From contig NZ_CAJFCI010000021.1 of assembly GCF_904061905.1 (NCBI RefSeq), positions 1 to 37,195 of the forward strand: a stretch of 37,195 bases of DNA. Reading direction: 5' to 3'. The notes below the pieces were generated by a model. The model was given only the letters and a program-made list of their open reading frames with translations. It had not been told where the DNA came from and searched no databases. The position numbers and the translations under genes were made by a program. This DNA is from Zestomonas carbonaria. Its GTDB lineage: Bacteria; Pseudomonadota; Gammaproteobacteria; Pseudomonadales; Pseudomonadaceae. This document shows, one piece after another, positions 1 to 8,915 of this stretch (position 1 is its first letter; every line of letters starts with the position of its first letter).

Positions 1-53
1 GCTTGCTGGCGATCCCTTTCACTCCCGACGATCGCCAGCAAGCAGGCTCCTAC
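1..53. repeat. REP-type palindromic element
   Basis: Positions 1-14 and 30-43 form a perfect 14-bp inverted repeat with a 15-nt loop, followed by AGGCTCCTAC. This matches the general form of Pseudomonas REP sequences, which are hairpins flanked by a conserved GTAGGAGC or its complement. It lies 3' of the minus-strand MAPEG gene and could end its transcript. A shorter relative, GTAGGAGC plus a GC hairpin, occurs at 28525-28547. The element touches the window edge, so its full extent is unknown. Confidence 0.75.
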
Positions 54-63
54 AAAATCCCCC

Positions 64-450
64 TCACGCCGCCACCACGAACATCGCCACGATCAACCCC
101 ACGCCCATGAACCACACCACCGAGCGCACCGGCGCCCAGTCGGCGATATAGCAGCCGATGTAGAACAGCCGACTGATGATGAACGCCACCGCCAGCGAAT
201 CGATCAGCGCCTGGCTGGCGCCGCCGGCGAGATGGGCGATGATCACCGCGGCGGCGAACGCCGGAGCGATCTCGAAGCTGTTGAGCTGGGCATGATGGGC
301 GCGCTGGCGCCAGCCGCTGAGGCCGGCGAGGAACTCGCGCGGCGCGTGGTTGGCGCTCGGCCCGTAGTCGCCGCCGCTGAACTTGGCGATGGCGACGCAG
401 GCGTAGGGCAGGATGATGGCGATCAGGACACACCAGAAGGCGACAGTCAT
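64..450 (-). CDS. MAPEG family membrane protein
   Basis: A 128-aa integral membrane protein with four hydrophobic segments, at about residues 3-24, 60-78, 82-104 and 108-127. The FSGGDYGPSANHAPREFLAGLSGWRQRAHHAQLNSFE stretch after helix 1, with its conserved AxxAHxNxFE pattern, is typical of MAPEG proteins (membrane-associated proteins in eicosanoid and glutathione metabolism). Bacterial members like this one have no assigned substrate, and glutathione use should not be assumed. The ATG at 450 is preceded by GGAG at good spacing. The gene lies downstream of the thioesterase on the same strand with a gap of about 90 nt, so co-transcription is possible. No truncation is seen. Confidence 0.85.
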   Translation of the reverse strand: MTVAFWCVLIAIILPYACVAIAKFSGGDYGPSANHAPREFLAGLSGWRQRAHHAQLNSFEIAPAFAAAVIIAHLAGGASQALIDSLAVAFIISRLFYIGCYIADWAPVRSVVWFMGVGLIVAMFVVAA

Positions 451-538
451 GGCAGCTCCGGGTCAGGTTTAGGAAGCTCCAGCCTGCCGGGAAACCAAGC
501 GGCGCGCCTTGGCCGGATCGCCATTCGCCAGCGTCCGG

Positions 539-928
539 TCAGTCCTTGAACTGGTCCTTGATATAGGTGATCTCGGTCTTGCCGTGGGGCCTGGGCTGGC
601 CATCCTCGCCGAGATTGACGAACACCAGCCTGTCGATGGTCAGGATGCTCTTGCGGGTGATCTTGTTGCGCACTTCGCAGGTCAGGGCGAGCGAGGTGCG
701 GCCGAACTCGGTGGCGGTGATGCCCAGCTCGATGATGTCGCCCTGGCGCGCCGAGCTGACGAAGTTGATCTCGGAGATGAACTTGGTCACCACCTTCTGG
801 TTACCGAGCTGGATGATGGCGTAGATCGCCGCCTCCTCATCGATCCACTTCAGCAGGCTGCCGCCGAACAGCGTGCCGTTGGGGTTGAGGTCCTCTGGCT
901 TGACCCATTTGCGGGTATGGAAATTCAT
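539..928 (-). CDS. Acyl-CoA thioesterase, hotdog fold (YciA/BACH type)
   Basis: A 129-aa single-domain hotdog protein. The segment [23 protein letters not shown] at about residues 15-37 is the signature of the YciA/BACH acyl-CoA thioesterase family. It holds the conserved N-x-G-T-L-F-G-G turn and the acidic residue of the long hotdog helix. [12 protein letters not shown] and [21 protein letters not shown] are the matching core strands. Family members hydrolyse acyl-CoA esters to free CoA and a carboxylate in the cytosol; the chain-length preference cannot be read here. The ATG at 928 follows AGGAG at standard spacing. The gene diverges from sahH, with which it shares an upstream region of about 285 nt. 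Confidence 0.85.
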   Translation of the reverse strand: MNFHTRKWVKPEDLNPNGTLFGGSLLKWIDEEAAIYAIIQLGNQKVVTKFISEINFVSSARQGDIIELGITATEFGRTSLALTCEVRNKITRKSILTIDRLVFVNLGEDGQPRPHGKTEITYIKDQFKD

Positions 929-1032
929 GACAACTCCTGTCTATCCGGTCAGGTTCGGCCGCCATCATCGCAGCCTGCCGGCGCGCTGTCCCTGCAAGGA
1001 TGTCAATCGGTCCGATAGGCGCCGCGCAAGGC

Positions 1033-1061
1033 TTGGGCTGCGCCGCGCGACTGGCTATAAT
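1033..1061 (+). promoter_or_regulatory. Sigma-70-type promoter for sahH
   Basis: TTGGGC at 1033-1038 and a perfect TATAAT at 1056-1061 are separated by 17 nt, close to the ideal sigma-70 arrangement. Initiation would be near 1068, giving a leader of about 147 nt that contains the whole riboswitch at 1110-1182. This is a consensus match read by eye; no start site is known for this genome. Confidence 0.7.
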
Positions 1062-1109
1062 CGCCAGGCTTCACGCGTCCGGCTCCGCCCGGGCGTGCCC
1101 GCCACCCGT

Positions 1110-1182
1110 CCGAGGGGCGCTGCAGCAGGGGAAACCTGTCAGGCTCGGATGGGGCGTTACCCAGAACGCATCAACGGCGCCC
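1110..1182 (+). ncRNA. S-adenosylhomocysteine (SAH) riboswitch
   Basis: The leader of sahH folds as the SAH riboswitch (ahcY motif). P1 pairs CCGAG at 1110-1114 with CTCGG at 1144-1148. P2 pairs CAGG at 1126-1129 with CCTG at 1135-1138 around GGAAA. The P4 hairpin pairs GCGTT at 1154-1158 with AACGC at 1165-1169. The pseudoknot pairs GGGCGC at 1115-1120 with GCGCCC at 1177-1182. The conserved GAGG-GCGCTGC core and the CAGGCTCGG 3' strand are present. In known cases SAH binding switches on expression of the genes that recycle SAH, which fits its place directly before sahH. Its 3' end is 32 nt before the start codon, so control of ribosome access is plausible, but the mechanism is not shown. 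Confidence 0.92.
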
Positions 1183-1214
1183 ATTCGCACATAAACGAAT
1201 GGAGAACTCATTTC

Positions 1215-2624
<1,410 letters not shown>

Positions 2625-2627
2625 TAA

Positions 2628-2707
2628 CAGCAGCCGCAAGCTGCAAGCCTCAAGCTGCAAGCGAGCCCGGCTCTGACTTGCAGCTTGCAGCTTGCGGCTT
2701 GTAGCTG
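2628..2707. repeat. CAAGCTGCAAGC palindromic element, copy 1
   Basis: The arms at about 2631-2661 and 2678-2707 are imperfect inverted copies built from repeated CAAGCTGCAAG / CTTGCAGCTTG units, and the tip GAGCCCGGCTC at 2653-2664 is itself palindromic. The RNA could form one hairpin of roughly 30 bp between sahH and metF. Related copies lie at 10324-10424, 11146-11218 and 27404-27484. Such a structure may stabilise or attenuate the sahH-metF transcript. Confidence 0.8.
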
Positions 2708-2724
2708 AGAAGGGAACCTTCTCC

Positions 2725-3570
2725 ATGTCTCAAGATCGCCGCTACAGCTTCGAATTCTTCCCGGCGAAGACCGAAGCCGGCCATGAAAAACTGCTGGCCA
2801 CCGCCCGTCAGTTGGCCACCTACAACCCCGATTTCTTCTCCTGCACCTACGGCGCCGGCGGTTCGACCCGCGACCGCACCGTGGCCACCGTGCTCCAACT
2901 CGACAGCGAAGTGAAGGTGTCGACCGCGCCGCACCTGTCCTGCGTCGGCGACAGCAAGGCCGAACTGCGCGCCCTGCTGACCCAGTACCAGGAAGCCGGC
3001 ATCCAGCGCATCGTCGCCCTGCGCGGCGACCTGCCGTCCGGCATGGGCATGGCCAGCGGCGAGCTGCGCTACGCCAGCGACCTGGTCGAGTTCATCCGCG
3101 CCGAGACCGGCGACCGCTTCCACATCGAAGTCGCCGCCTACCCGGAAATGCACCCCCAGGCGCGCAATCTCGAGGACGACCTGGCCAACTTCGTGCGCAA
3201 GGTCAAGGCCGGCGCCGACAGCGCCATCACCCAGTACTTCTTCAACGCCGACAGCTACTTCTACTTCGTCGACCGCGTGCAGAAACTGGGCGTCGACGTC
3301 CCGGTGGTGCCGGGGATCATGCCGATCACCAACTACAGCAAGCTGGCGCGCTTCTCCGATGCCTGCGGCGCCGAGCTGCCGCGCTGGATCCGCAAGCAAC
3401 TGGAAGCCTATGGCGACGACGCCAGGAGCATCCAGGCCTACGGCGAACAGGTGGTCACCGAGATGTGCGAACGCCTGCTCCAGGGCGGTGCGCCAGGGCT
3501 ACACTTCTATACCCTGAACCAGGCCGACCCCAGCCTGGCGATCTGGAAGAACCTCAAACTGCCACGCTGA
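2725..3570 (+). CDS. metF: 5,10-methylenetetrahydrofolate reductase
   Basis: A 281-aa FAD-dependent TIM-barrel enzyme that reduces methylene-THF to methyl-THF, the methyl donor for homocysteine remethylation. It shows the N-terminal YSFEFFPAKTEAG strand with its catalytic-region glutamate, the YGAGGSTRD loop, HLSCVGDSKAELRALL, the AYPEMHPQA motif and FFNADSYFYFVDR, all standard MetF blocks. The ATG at 2725 follows AGGGAACC; an in-frame TTG at 2692 lies inside the repeat arm and is unlikely to be used. It probably shares the sahH transcript, so homocysteine released by SahH is remethylated by the MetF-dependent branch of the same cycle. Confidence 0.96.
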   Translation: MSQDRRYSFEFFPAKTEAGHEKLLATARQLATYNPDFFSCTYGAGGSTRDRTVATVLQLDSEVKVSTAPHLSCVGDSKAELRALLTQYQEAGIQRIVALRGDLPSGMGMASGELRYASDLVEFIRAETGDRFHIEVAAYPEMHPQARNLEDDLANFVRKVKAGADSAITQYFFNADSYFYFVDRVQKLGVDVPVVPGIMPITNYSKLARFSDACGAELPRWIRKQLEAYGDDARSIQAYGEQVVTEMCERLLQGGAPGLHFYTLNQADPSLAIWKNLKLPR

Positions 3571-3690
3571 CGGCGTCGGCATGCAACCGAAGGCGGGCCG
3601 CCGTTGTCTCTGACCGACGAGCCCAGCCTTCCCCTCGATCGGTGCCCGCCTCCCGGGCCCGCTCCAGGCAGTCCCGATGGAGCGCCATAG

Positions 3691-5064
3691 ATGATCCCAC
3701 GCCCGAAAACCAACGCCTCGGTCAGCCCCAAGGGCAGCCTGGAAACCCTCTCCCAGCGTGAAGTGCAGCAACTGCGCGAAACCGGCTCCGGCAGCGTCTA
3801 CCGGCTGTTCCGCCAATGCGCCCTGGCGATTCTCAACACCGGTTCGCACAGCGACAACGCCAAGACCATCCTCGAAGCCTATCCGGACTTCGAAGTGCGC
3901 ATTCACCAGCAGGACCGCGGCATCCGCCTGGAACTGCTGAACGCCCCGGCCGACGCCTTCGTCGATGGCGAAATGATCGCCAGCACCCGGGAAATGCTGT
4001 TCAGCGCCCTGCGCGACATCGTCTACACGCAGAGCGAGCTGGAGAACAAGCGCGTCGACCTGGACAGCTCCGAAGGCATCACCGACTACGTCTTCCACCT
4101 GCTGCGCAACGCCCGCACCCTGCGCAGCGGCCTCGAACCGAAGATGGTGGTGTGCTGGGGCGGCCACTCGATCAGCACCGACGAGTACAAGTACACCAAG
4201 AAGGTCGGCCACGAACTGGGCCTGCGCGGGCTGGACATCTGCACCGGCTGCGGCCCCGGCGTGATGAAGGGCCCGATGAAGGGCGCCACCATCAGCCACG
4301 CCAAGCAGCGCATCCACCATGGCCGCTACCTGGGCCTGACCGAGCCGGGCATCATCGCCGCCGAGGCGCCCAACCCGATCGTCAACGAACTGGTGATCCT
4401 GCCGGACATCGAGAAACGCCTGGAAGCCTTCGTGCGCGTGGGCCACGGCATCATCGTCTTCCCCGGCGGCGCCGGCACCGCCGAGGAATTCCTCTACCTG
4501 CTCGGCATCCTCACCCACCCGGACAACCGCGACCTGCCGTTCCCGGTGGTCCTCACCGGACCGAAGAGCGCCGGGCAATACCTCCAGCAACTGCACGCCT
4601 TCATCGGCGCGACGCTGGGCGAGGAGGCGCAACGGCGCTATACCATGATCCTCAACGACCCATCCGAAGTGGCCCGGGAAATGGCCAAGGGCATCAAGGC
4701 GGTCACCCGATTCCGCCGGGAACACAACGATGCCTTCCACTTCAACTGGATGATGAAGATCGACGAAGGCTTCCAGCGCCCGTTCGAGCCGACCCACGCC
4801 AACATGGCCAGCCTGCGGCTGGGCCGCGACCTGCCGCTGCACGAACTGGCCGCCAACCTGCGCCGGGCGTTCTCCGGCATCGTCGCCGGCAACGTCAAGG
4901 AAAACGGCATCCGCCTGATCGAGGAACACGGCCCCTACGAGATCGCCGGCGACAAGGCCGTCATGCAGCCACTGGACGAGTTGCTGCGGGCATTCGTCAG
5001 CCAGCACCGCATGAAGCTGCCGGGCGGCAGCGCCTACGAGCCGTGCTACCGGCTGCGGGCCTGA
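3691..5064 (+). CDS. ppnN: LOG-family nucleotide 5'-monophosphate nucleosidase, PpnN-like
   Basis: A 457-aa protein of the PpnN (YgdH) type; the E. coli protein is about the same length. Family members hydrolyse purine and pyrimidine nucleoside monophosphates to base and ribose 5-phosphate, and E. coli PpnN is a (p)ppGpp target. The Rossmann-like LOG core begins near residue 150 with VVCWGGHSIS. It has the TGCGPGVMKGPMKGA loop and, near residue 260, the PGGAGTAEE motif that defines the LOG family and supplies catalytic residues. The N-terminal 145 residues and the C-terminal region match the long PpnN form rather than short plant-type LOGs. The ATG at 3691 follows GGAG. It lies 120 nt after metF on the same strand, so read-through is possible. 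Activity is inferred from the family. Confidence 0.88.
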   Translation: MIPRPKTNASVSPKGSLETLSQREVQQLRETGSGSVYRLFRQCALAILNTGSHSDNAKTILEAYPDFEVRIHQQDRGIRLELLNAPADAFVDGEMIASTREMLFSALRDIVYTQSELENKRVDLDSSEGITDYVFHLLRNARTLRSGLEPKMVVCWGGHSISTDEYKYTKKVGHELGLRGLDICTGCGPGVMKGPMKGATISHAKQRIHHGRYLGLTEPGIIAAEAPNPIVNELVILPDIEKRLEAFVRVGHGIIVFPGGAGTAEEFLYLLGILTHPDNRDLPFPVVLTGPKSAGQYLQQLHAFIGATLGEEAQRRYTMILNDPSEVAREMAKGIKAVTRFRREHNDAFHFNWMMKIDEGFQRPFEPTHANMASLRLGRDLPLHELAANLRRAFSGIVAGNVKENGIRLIEEHGPYEIAGDKAVMQPLDELLRAFVSQHRMKLPGGSAYEPCYRLRA

Positions 5065-5099
5065 ACCCGCAGGGGCGCTTCGTCGCGAAACGGCGCAGG

Positions 5100-5135
5100 G
5101 TTCCCGCTTCGTCACGGCGGTGACGAAGCGGGAAC
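5100..5135 (+). terminator. Perfect 16-bp hairpin after the ppnN-like gene
   Basis: Positions 5100-5115 and 5120-5135 are perfect reverse complements around a 4-nt loop, starting 36 nt after the stop codon. No run of T follows directly; a T-rich tract appears only at 5160-5165. It may be a terminator that does not need a U-tract, or a 3'-end stabiliser. Confidence 0.55.
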
Positions 5136-5204
5136 GGCCCCTGGCAGCCCCGGATCACGTTTTTTGCCGTTGGGTCGTCGAAAAAACGCACAACCCCGCG
5201 CTTT

Positions 5205-5213
5205 TGTTATACT
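5205..5213 (+). promoter_or_regulatory. Extended -10 promoter of the RNA helicase gene
   Basis: TGTTATACT at 5205-5213 fits an extended -10 element (TGn followed by TATACT). No clear -35 hexamer lies at normal spacing, as expected for this promoter class. Initiation near 5220 would give a leader of about 187 nt. The gap 5065-5406 holds this promoter, the preceding hairpin and the structured leader, and I see no gene in it. Confidence 0.5.
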
Positions 5214-5219
5214 CCGGCT

Positions 5220-5406
5220 TCCCCGCCTGGCTTACGTCCGGATGCCTGGCCCGCAGAGGCCCCGCAGGACCGGACGGGACCACGCCCCTGAACCTGTTCA
5301 TGATCGCCGCACAAGGCGAGATCGCCGTGCATCGCGAACGGTTCCCGAGTGTGTTTCAGGCCAGGCCCATATCCCCGGGCTACGCCCTAACTAGACAGGA
5401 TGACTC
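5220..5406 (+). promoter_or_regulatory. Long structured 5' leader of the helicase mRNA
   Basis: The leader contains a nested hairpin: GTCCGG at 5236-5241 pairs with CCGGAC at 5270-5275, CCTG at 5245-5248 pairs with CAGG at 5265-5268, and a GGCC-rich tip closes it. The ribosome-binding AGGA is at 5397-5400. Long leaders that permit feedback are known for several bacterial DEAD-box helicase mRNAs; a role here is inference. Confidence 0.4.
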
Positions 5407-7266
5407 ATGTCCTTTGCCTCCCTCGGTCTCTCCGAGGCTTTGGCCACCGCCGTAGCGGCGGCCGGCTATGCCGAACCCACTCCGGTGCAACAGCGGGCCA
5501 TTCCCGCCGTGTTGCAAGGCCGCGACCTGATGGTCGCCGCCCAGACGGGTACTGGTAAAACCGCAGGCTTCGCCCTGCCCGTCCTCGAGCGCCTGTTCCC
5601 CAACGGCCATCCGGACAAGACCCACCAGCGCCGCCCACGCCAGGCCCGCGTACTGGTGCTGACCCCGACTCGCGAGCTGGCTGCCCAGGTGCACGACAGC
5701 TTCAAGATCTACGCCCGCGACCTGCCGCTGGCCAGCGCCTGCATCTTCGGCGGCGTCGGCCTGAACCCGCAGGTGCAGGCACTGGCCAAGGGCCTCGACC
5801 TGCTGGTCGCCTGCCCCGGCCGCCTGCTCGACCTCGCCGGCCAGGGCGCCGTCGACCTCTCCCACGTGGAGACCCTGGTCCTCGACGAAGCCGACCGCAT
5901 GCTCGACATGGGCTTCATCCACGACGTGAAGAAAGTGCTGGCCCTGTTGCCGGCCCAGCGCCAGAACCTGCTGTTCTCGGCGACCTTCTCCAAGGACATC
6001 GTCGACCTGGCCAGCAGGCTGCTGCGCGACCCCGAGCGCATCGAAGTGACCCCGCCGAACACCACGGTGGAGCGCATCGAACAACGCGTGTTCCGCATCC
6101 CCTCCGGGCACAAGCGCGCCCTGCTCGCCCACCTGATCACCGCCGGCGCCTGGGAACAGGTGCTGGTGTTCACCCGCACCAAGCACGGCGCCAACCGCCT
6201 GGCCGAATACCTCGACAAGCGCGGCCTGCCGGCCGTGGCGATCCACGGCAACAAGAGCCAGAACGCCCGCACCAAGGCGCTGGCCGACTTCAAGGCCAAC
6301 GCCGTGCGCATCCTGGTGGCCACCGACATCGCCGCCCGTGGCCTGGACATCGACCAGTTGCCCCACGTGGTCAACTTCGAACTGCCCAACGTCGAGGAAG
6401 ACTACGTCCACCGCATCGGCCGTACCGGCCGCGCCGGACGCAGCGGCGAAGCGATCTCGCTGGTGGCGCCGGACGAGGAAAAACTGCTGAAGAGCATCGA
6501 GCGGATGACCAAGCAGAAGATCCCCGACGGCGACCTGCTCGGCTTCGACGCCAGCACCATCGAGGCCGAGAAGCCCGAAGTGCGCGAGCCACGCCAGCCG
6601 CGCGGCCAGCAGAAGCCGCAGCAGAAGAAGGCCGAAGGCAAGAGCGACGACCACCAGGGCGGCCGCAAGGACAAAGGCAAGGACAAGGGCCGCAACAAGC
6701 GCCGCAGCAAGGGCAAGCCCGAGCAAGCCCAGTCCCAGGCGGCAGCCCCAGGCCAACCGCCGCTGCCGCCGAATCGCGATCCCGAGGAGTTCCTCGACGA
6801 CGAGATCGACAACTTCGGCAACCGCGCCGACTACGTCAGCCCCTACCAGAAAGGCGACAAGCGCCAGGGCTCCGGCCAGCGCGCCGGCGGTCAGCCGCGC
6901 CAGGGCCAAGGTCAGGCCCAGGGTGCCGGCAAGCGCGGCCAGGGCCAGCCAGGCAAGGGCAGCAGCGGCGGCGGCCAGGGCCGGCGTCAGGGCCAAGGCC
7001 AGGGCAGCGGTCAACCGCGCGGTAATGGCGGTGGCGGCAAGCGCGGCGGACGCCGTCCGGAGTACAAGAGCCTGATGAGCGACGCACCGTTGCGTCCGGA
7101 AGGCTCGGCGGCGCCGAAGCCGGCGCGCCAGCCGGTGATCATGCGCAAGGAATCGCGTATCGACCGCTCGCTGACGCCCGAGCAGCTCGAACAACTGGAA
7201 AGCCGCAACAACCGTGGCGGCGAGAAGCCGGCCCTGCTGACGCGCAATCGCGCCGAAGCTGAATAG
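5407..7266 (+). CDS. rhlE: DEAD-box ATP-dependent RNA helicase, RhlE type
   Basis: A 619-aa RNA helicase. All core motifs are present: the Q motif around [11 protein letters not shown] (residues 23-33), Walker A AQTGTGKT (45-52), PTRELA, DEAD (160-163), SAT (191-193), [18 protein letters not shown] and HRIGRTGR (335-342). From about residue 385 to the end it carries a low-complexity tail of Lys, Arg, Gln and Gly, with GQGQ-type runs and a [28 protein letters not shown] island near 455-480. The position next to ppnN corresponds to PA0428, known as RhlE2 in P. aeruginosa, an RNA-degradation-linked helicase. The ATG at 5407 follows AGGATGACTC. It converges on the yceI gene across a strong terminator. 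Confidence 0.95.
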   Translation: MSFASLGLSEALATAVAAAGYAEPTPVQQRAIPAVLQGRDLMVAAQTGTGKTAGFALPVLERLFPNGHPDKTHQRRPRQARVLVLTPTRELAAQVHDSFKIYARDLPLASACIFGGVGLNPQVQALAKGLDLLVACPGRLLDLAGQGAVDLSHVETLVLDEADRMLDMGFIHDVKKVLALLPAQRQNLLFSATFSKDIVDLASRLLRDPERIEVTPPNTTVERIEQRVFRIPSGHKRALLAHLITAGAWEQVLVFTRTKHGANRLAEYLDKRGLPAVAIHGNKSQNARTKALADFKANAVRILVATDIAARGLDIDQLPHVVNFELPNVEEDYVHRIGRTGRAGRSGEAISLVAPDEEKLLKSIERMTKQKIPDGDLLGFDASTIEAEKPEVREPRQPRGQQKPQQKKAEGKSDDHQGGRKDKGKDKGRNKRRSKGKPEQAQSQAAAPGQPPLPPNRDPEEFLDDEIDNFGNRADYVSPYQKGDKRQGSGQRAGGQPRQGQGQAQGAGKRGQGQPGKGSSGGGQGRRQGQGQGSGQPRGNGGGGKRGGRRPEYKSLMSDAPLRPEGSAAPKPARQPVIMRKESRIDRSLTPEQLEQLESRNNRGGEKPALLTRNRAEAE

Positions 7267-7284
7267 GCCGATATGCGCCGCTGA

Positions 7285-7323
7285 AAAACAAGAACGCCGG
7301 CACGAAGCCGGCGTTCTTGTTTT
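7285..7323. terminator. Bidirectional rho-independent terminator
   Basis: A perfect 17-bp stem pairs 7285-7301 with 7307-7323 around ACGAA. One flank is an A-run and the other a T-run, so it should work for both the helicase transcript and the opposing yceI operon. Confidence 0.93.
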
Positions 7324-7344
7324 CAAGCTGCGAAGTTTCCCTCT

Positions 7345-7404
7345 GTCGTTCCCGCGCACGCGGGAACCCAATTTGCTGGATCCCCGCGTGCGCGGGGATG
7401 ACGG
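7345..7404. repeat. Pair of CCCGCG-nn-CGCGGG hairpin repeats (dRS3-like)
   Basis: Two copies of one short palindrome lie in opposite orientation. At 7349-7366 the stem TTCCCGCG/CGCGGGAA encloses CA and is followed by CCCA. At 7379-7398 the stem around CCCCGCG-TG-CGCGGGG is preceded by TGGAT and followed by GATGACGG. The same unit recurs at 28562-28596, 28618-28665 and 35718-35749. It resembles the dRS3-type repeat of Neisseria in layout. Confidence 0.75.
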
Positions 7405-7498
7405 TGTCCTCGGACCTTCGAGCTTCCTGTGCGATCTCGCGGGCTGGAGCCCTGCGTAACGCTATATGGCCCGCGCGCAATCGATCGCAGAGAGCGCC

Positions 7499-8077
7499 TT
7501 ACTGGCGCACGCCTTCCACCGACAGGATCAGCTCGACTTCCTGGGAAGCCGGGCCGAGGTCCTTCTCGATGGCGAAGTCCTTCAGCTTGAGCTTGGTGGA
7601 GCCTTCGAAGCCGGCGCGGTAGCCGCCCCACGGGTCCTTGCCTTCGCCGATGAACTTGGCGGCGATCACCACCGGCTTGGTCACGCCGTTGAGGGTCAGG
7701 TTGCCGGTGATATCGGCGGTGCCTTCACCGGTGGACTTGACCGAGGTGGACTCGAAGGTCGCGGTCGGGTTCTTGCCCACGTTGAGGAAGTCGCCACTGC
7801 GCAGGTGCTTGTCACGCTCGGCGTGGTTGGAGTCGACGCTGGCGGTGTTGATGGTCACCTTGACCTTGCTCTCCTCGGGCTTGGCCGCGTCGAAGCTGAA
7901 GCTGCCGTCGAAGTCCTTGAAGGTGCCGTACAGCCAGCTATAGCCCAGGTGGCTGATCTTGAAGTTGATGAAGGCGTGCTGGCCTTCCTTGTCGATGGCG
8001 TAGTCGGCGGCCAGCGCGTGACCGGCGCCCAGCAGGGTTCCACCAAGAACGAGGGTGGCGAGGGTTTTCTTCAGCAT
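7499..8077 (-). CDS. yceI: YceI family periplasmic protein
   Basis: A 192-aa secreted protein. Residues 1-23 (KK, a hydrophobic stretch, then GHALA before ADYAID) form a clear Sec signal peptide with an AxA-type cleavage site. The rest is the YceI lipocalin-like beta-barrel, with [22 protein letters not shown] near the N-terminus and [15 protein letters not shown] in the middle. YceI proteins bind long isoprenoid or amphiphilic ligands. It is close to PA0423 of P. aeruginosa (PasP), which was reported as a secreted small protease; I see no classical protease motif. The ATG follows AGGAAAG. It sits 42 nt after the cytochrome b561 gene, a common pairing, so they likely form one operon. Confidence 0.92.
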   Translation of the reverse strand: MLKKTLATLVLGGTLLGAGHALAADYAIDKEGQHAFINFKISHLGYSWLYGTFKDFDGSFSFDAAKPEESKVKVTINTASVDSNHAERDKHLRSGDFLNVGKNPTATFESTSVKSTGEGTADITGNLTLNGVTKPVVIAAKFIGEGKDPWGGYRAGFEGSTKLKLKDFAIEKDLGPASQEVELILSVEGVRQ

Positions 8078-8119
8078 GGGTCGTCTTTCCTTGTCGGATT
8101 GCGGGTTGGTTGAGAAGGA

Positions 8120-8671
8120 TCAGCGCGCGCGTCCGAGCATGCGGCTCAGGGTCACGTCGCGGTCGATGAAGTGGTGCTTCAGGGCCGCCAGGGCATGCAA
8201 TCCGGAGAAGATCACCAGCCCCCAGGCGAGGTATTCGTGCAACAGGCCGGCGATGTCCTCCTGGTTGGGAATGCCGGTGATCAGCGCCGGCACCTCGAAC
8301 AGTCCGAAGAAATCGATTCCCCGGCCATCGGCGGTGGAAATCAGGTAGCCGGAAACGACCACCGCGAACAGACCGAGGTAGAGCACGCCGTGGCCCAGCC
8401 TGGCGCCCAGGCGGGTCATCGGTCCGTAGCTGTCGAGCAATGGCGGCGGCGGGCTGAGGAAGCGCCACAACAGGCGCAGCAGCATGACCGCGAACAGTGC
8501 CAGGCCGATCTCCTTGTGCAGCGTCGGGGCGGTTCGGTACCAACTGCTGTAGTAATCCAGGCCAACCATCCAGATACCGAGACCGAACAGACCGAAAACC
8601 ACCACGGCCACGCTCCAGTGCATCAGGATGCTGACTAGGCCGTAGCGGGCCGATGAATTGCGCCATTGCAT
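8120..8671 (-). CDS. Cytochrome b561
   Basis: A 183-aa four-helix membrane protein of the prokaryotic cytochrome b561 family (COG3038). Likely haem-ligand histidines occur in VSILMHW near the N-terminus, in LHKEIGLALFAVMLLRLLWR, and in the C-terminal HEYLAWGLVIFSGLHALAALKHHFIDRD. In this family the protein exchanges electrons between quinone and a periplasmic partner; the partner here is unknown, though the adjacent YceI protein is commonly linked. I chose the ATG at 8671 because GGGAG precedes it at suitable spacing; the in-frame ATG at 8713 has no ribosome-binding site and would add 14 residues. It is the first gene of the yceI operon and diverges from bioA. Confidence 0.9.
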   Translation of the reverse strand: MQWRNSSARYGLVSILMHWSVAVVVFGLFGLGIWMVGLDYYSSWYRTAPTLHKEIGLALFAVMLLRLLWRFLSPPPPLLDSYGPMTRLGARLGHGVLYLGLFAVVVSGYLISTADGRGIDFFGLFEVPALITGIPNQEDIAGLLHEYLAWGLVIFSGLHALAALKHHFIDRDVTLSRMLGRAR

Positions 8672-8715
8672 GAAAAAGAGCTCCCAAGGAACGAACGGAT
8701 AGACTAGCGCCAAAT

Positions 8716-8768
8716 TTATCGGGATAAAGCTGAAAATCCTGCTACGAAATATCGGGAAATACGATATG
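8716..8768. promoter_or_regulatory. Two dyad-symmetric candidate operators
   Basis: TTTATC-GG-GATAAA at 8716-8729 and ATATCG-(7 nt)-CGATAT at 8750-8768 are perfect dyads, and both contain TATCGGGA. They lie in an AT-rich patch just upstream of the cytochrome b561 start and could bind a dimeric repressor or activator of that operon or of bioA. The regulator is unknown. Confidence 0.4.
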
Positions 8769-8915
8769 TCCGCCCCGCAGCGACGGCCGACACCACGAAC
8801 GATCGTCCTTCCCGGTCAGCGACCCATCGCGGTTGTCGCGCGGGCGTCCTTTGCATAGGCTTGCGCAACCGTTTTCCGGGCGCCCTGCCGCCCGCATGTT
8901 TCCAGGAGAATTGCC

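Noticed and set aside
5380..7371. Long minus-strand open frame opposite the helicase gene
   Set aside because: Alanine- and leucine-rich translation of the antisense strand with no recognisable domain; the plus-strand DEAD-box motifs are complete.
7345..7404. Possible type I-E CRISPR repeats (CCCCGCG-nn-CGCGGGGATGA resembles the I-E repeat stem)
   Set aside because: Copies are scattered, in both orientations, with no regular spacers of about 32 nt and no cas genes nearby. They are better explained as intergenic palindromic repeats.
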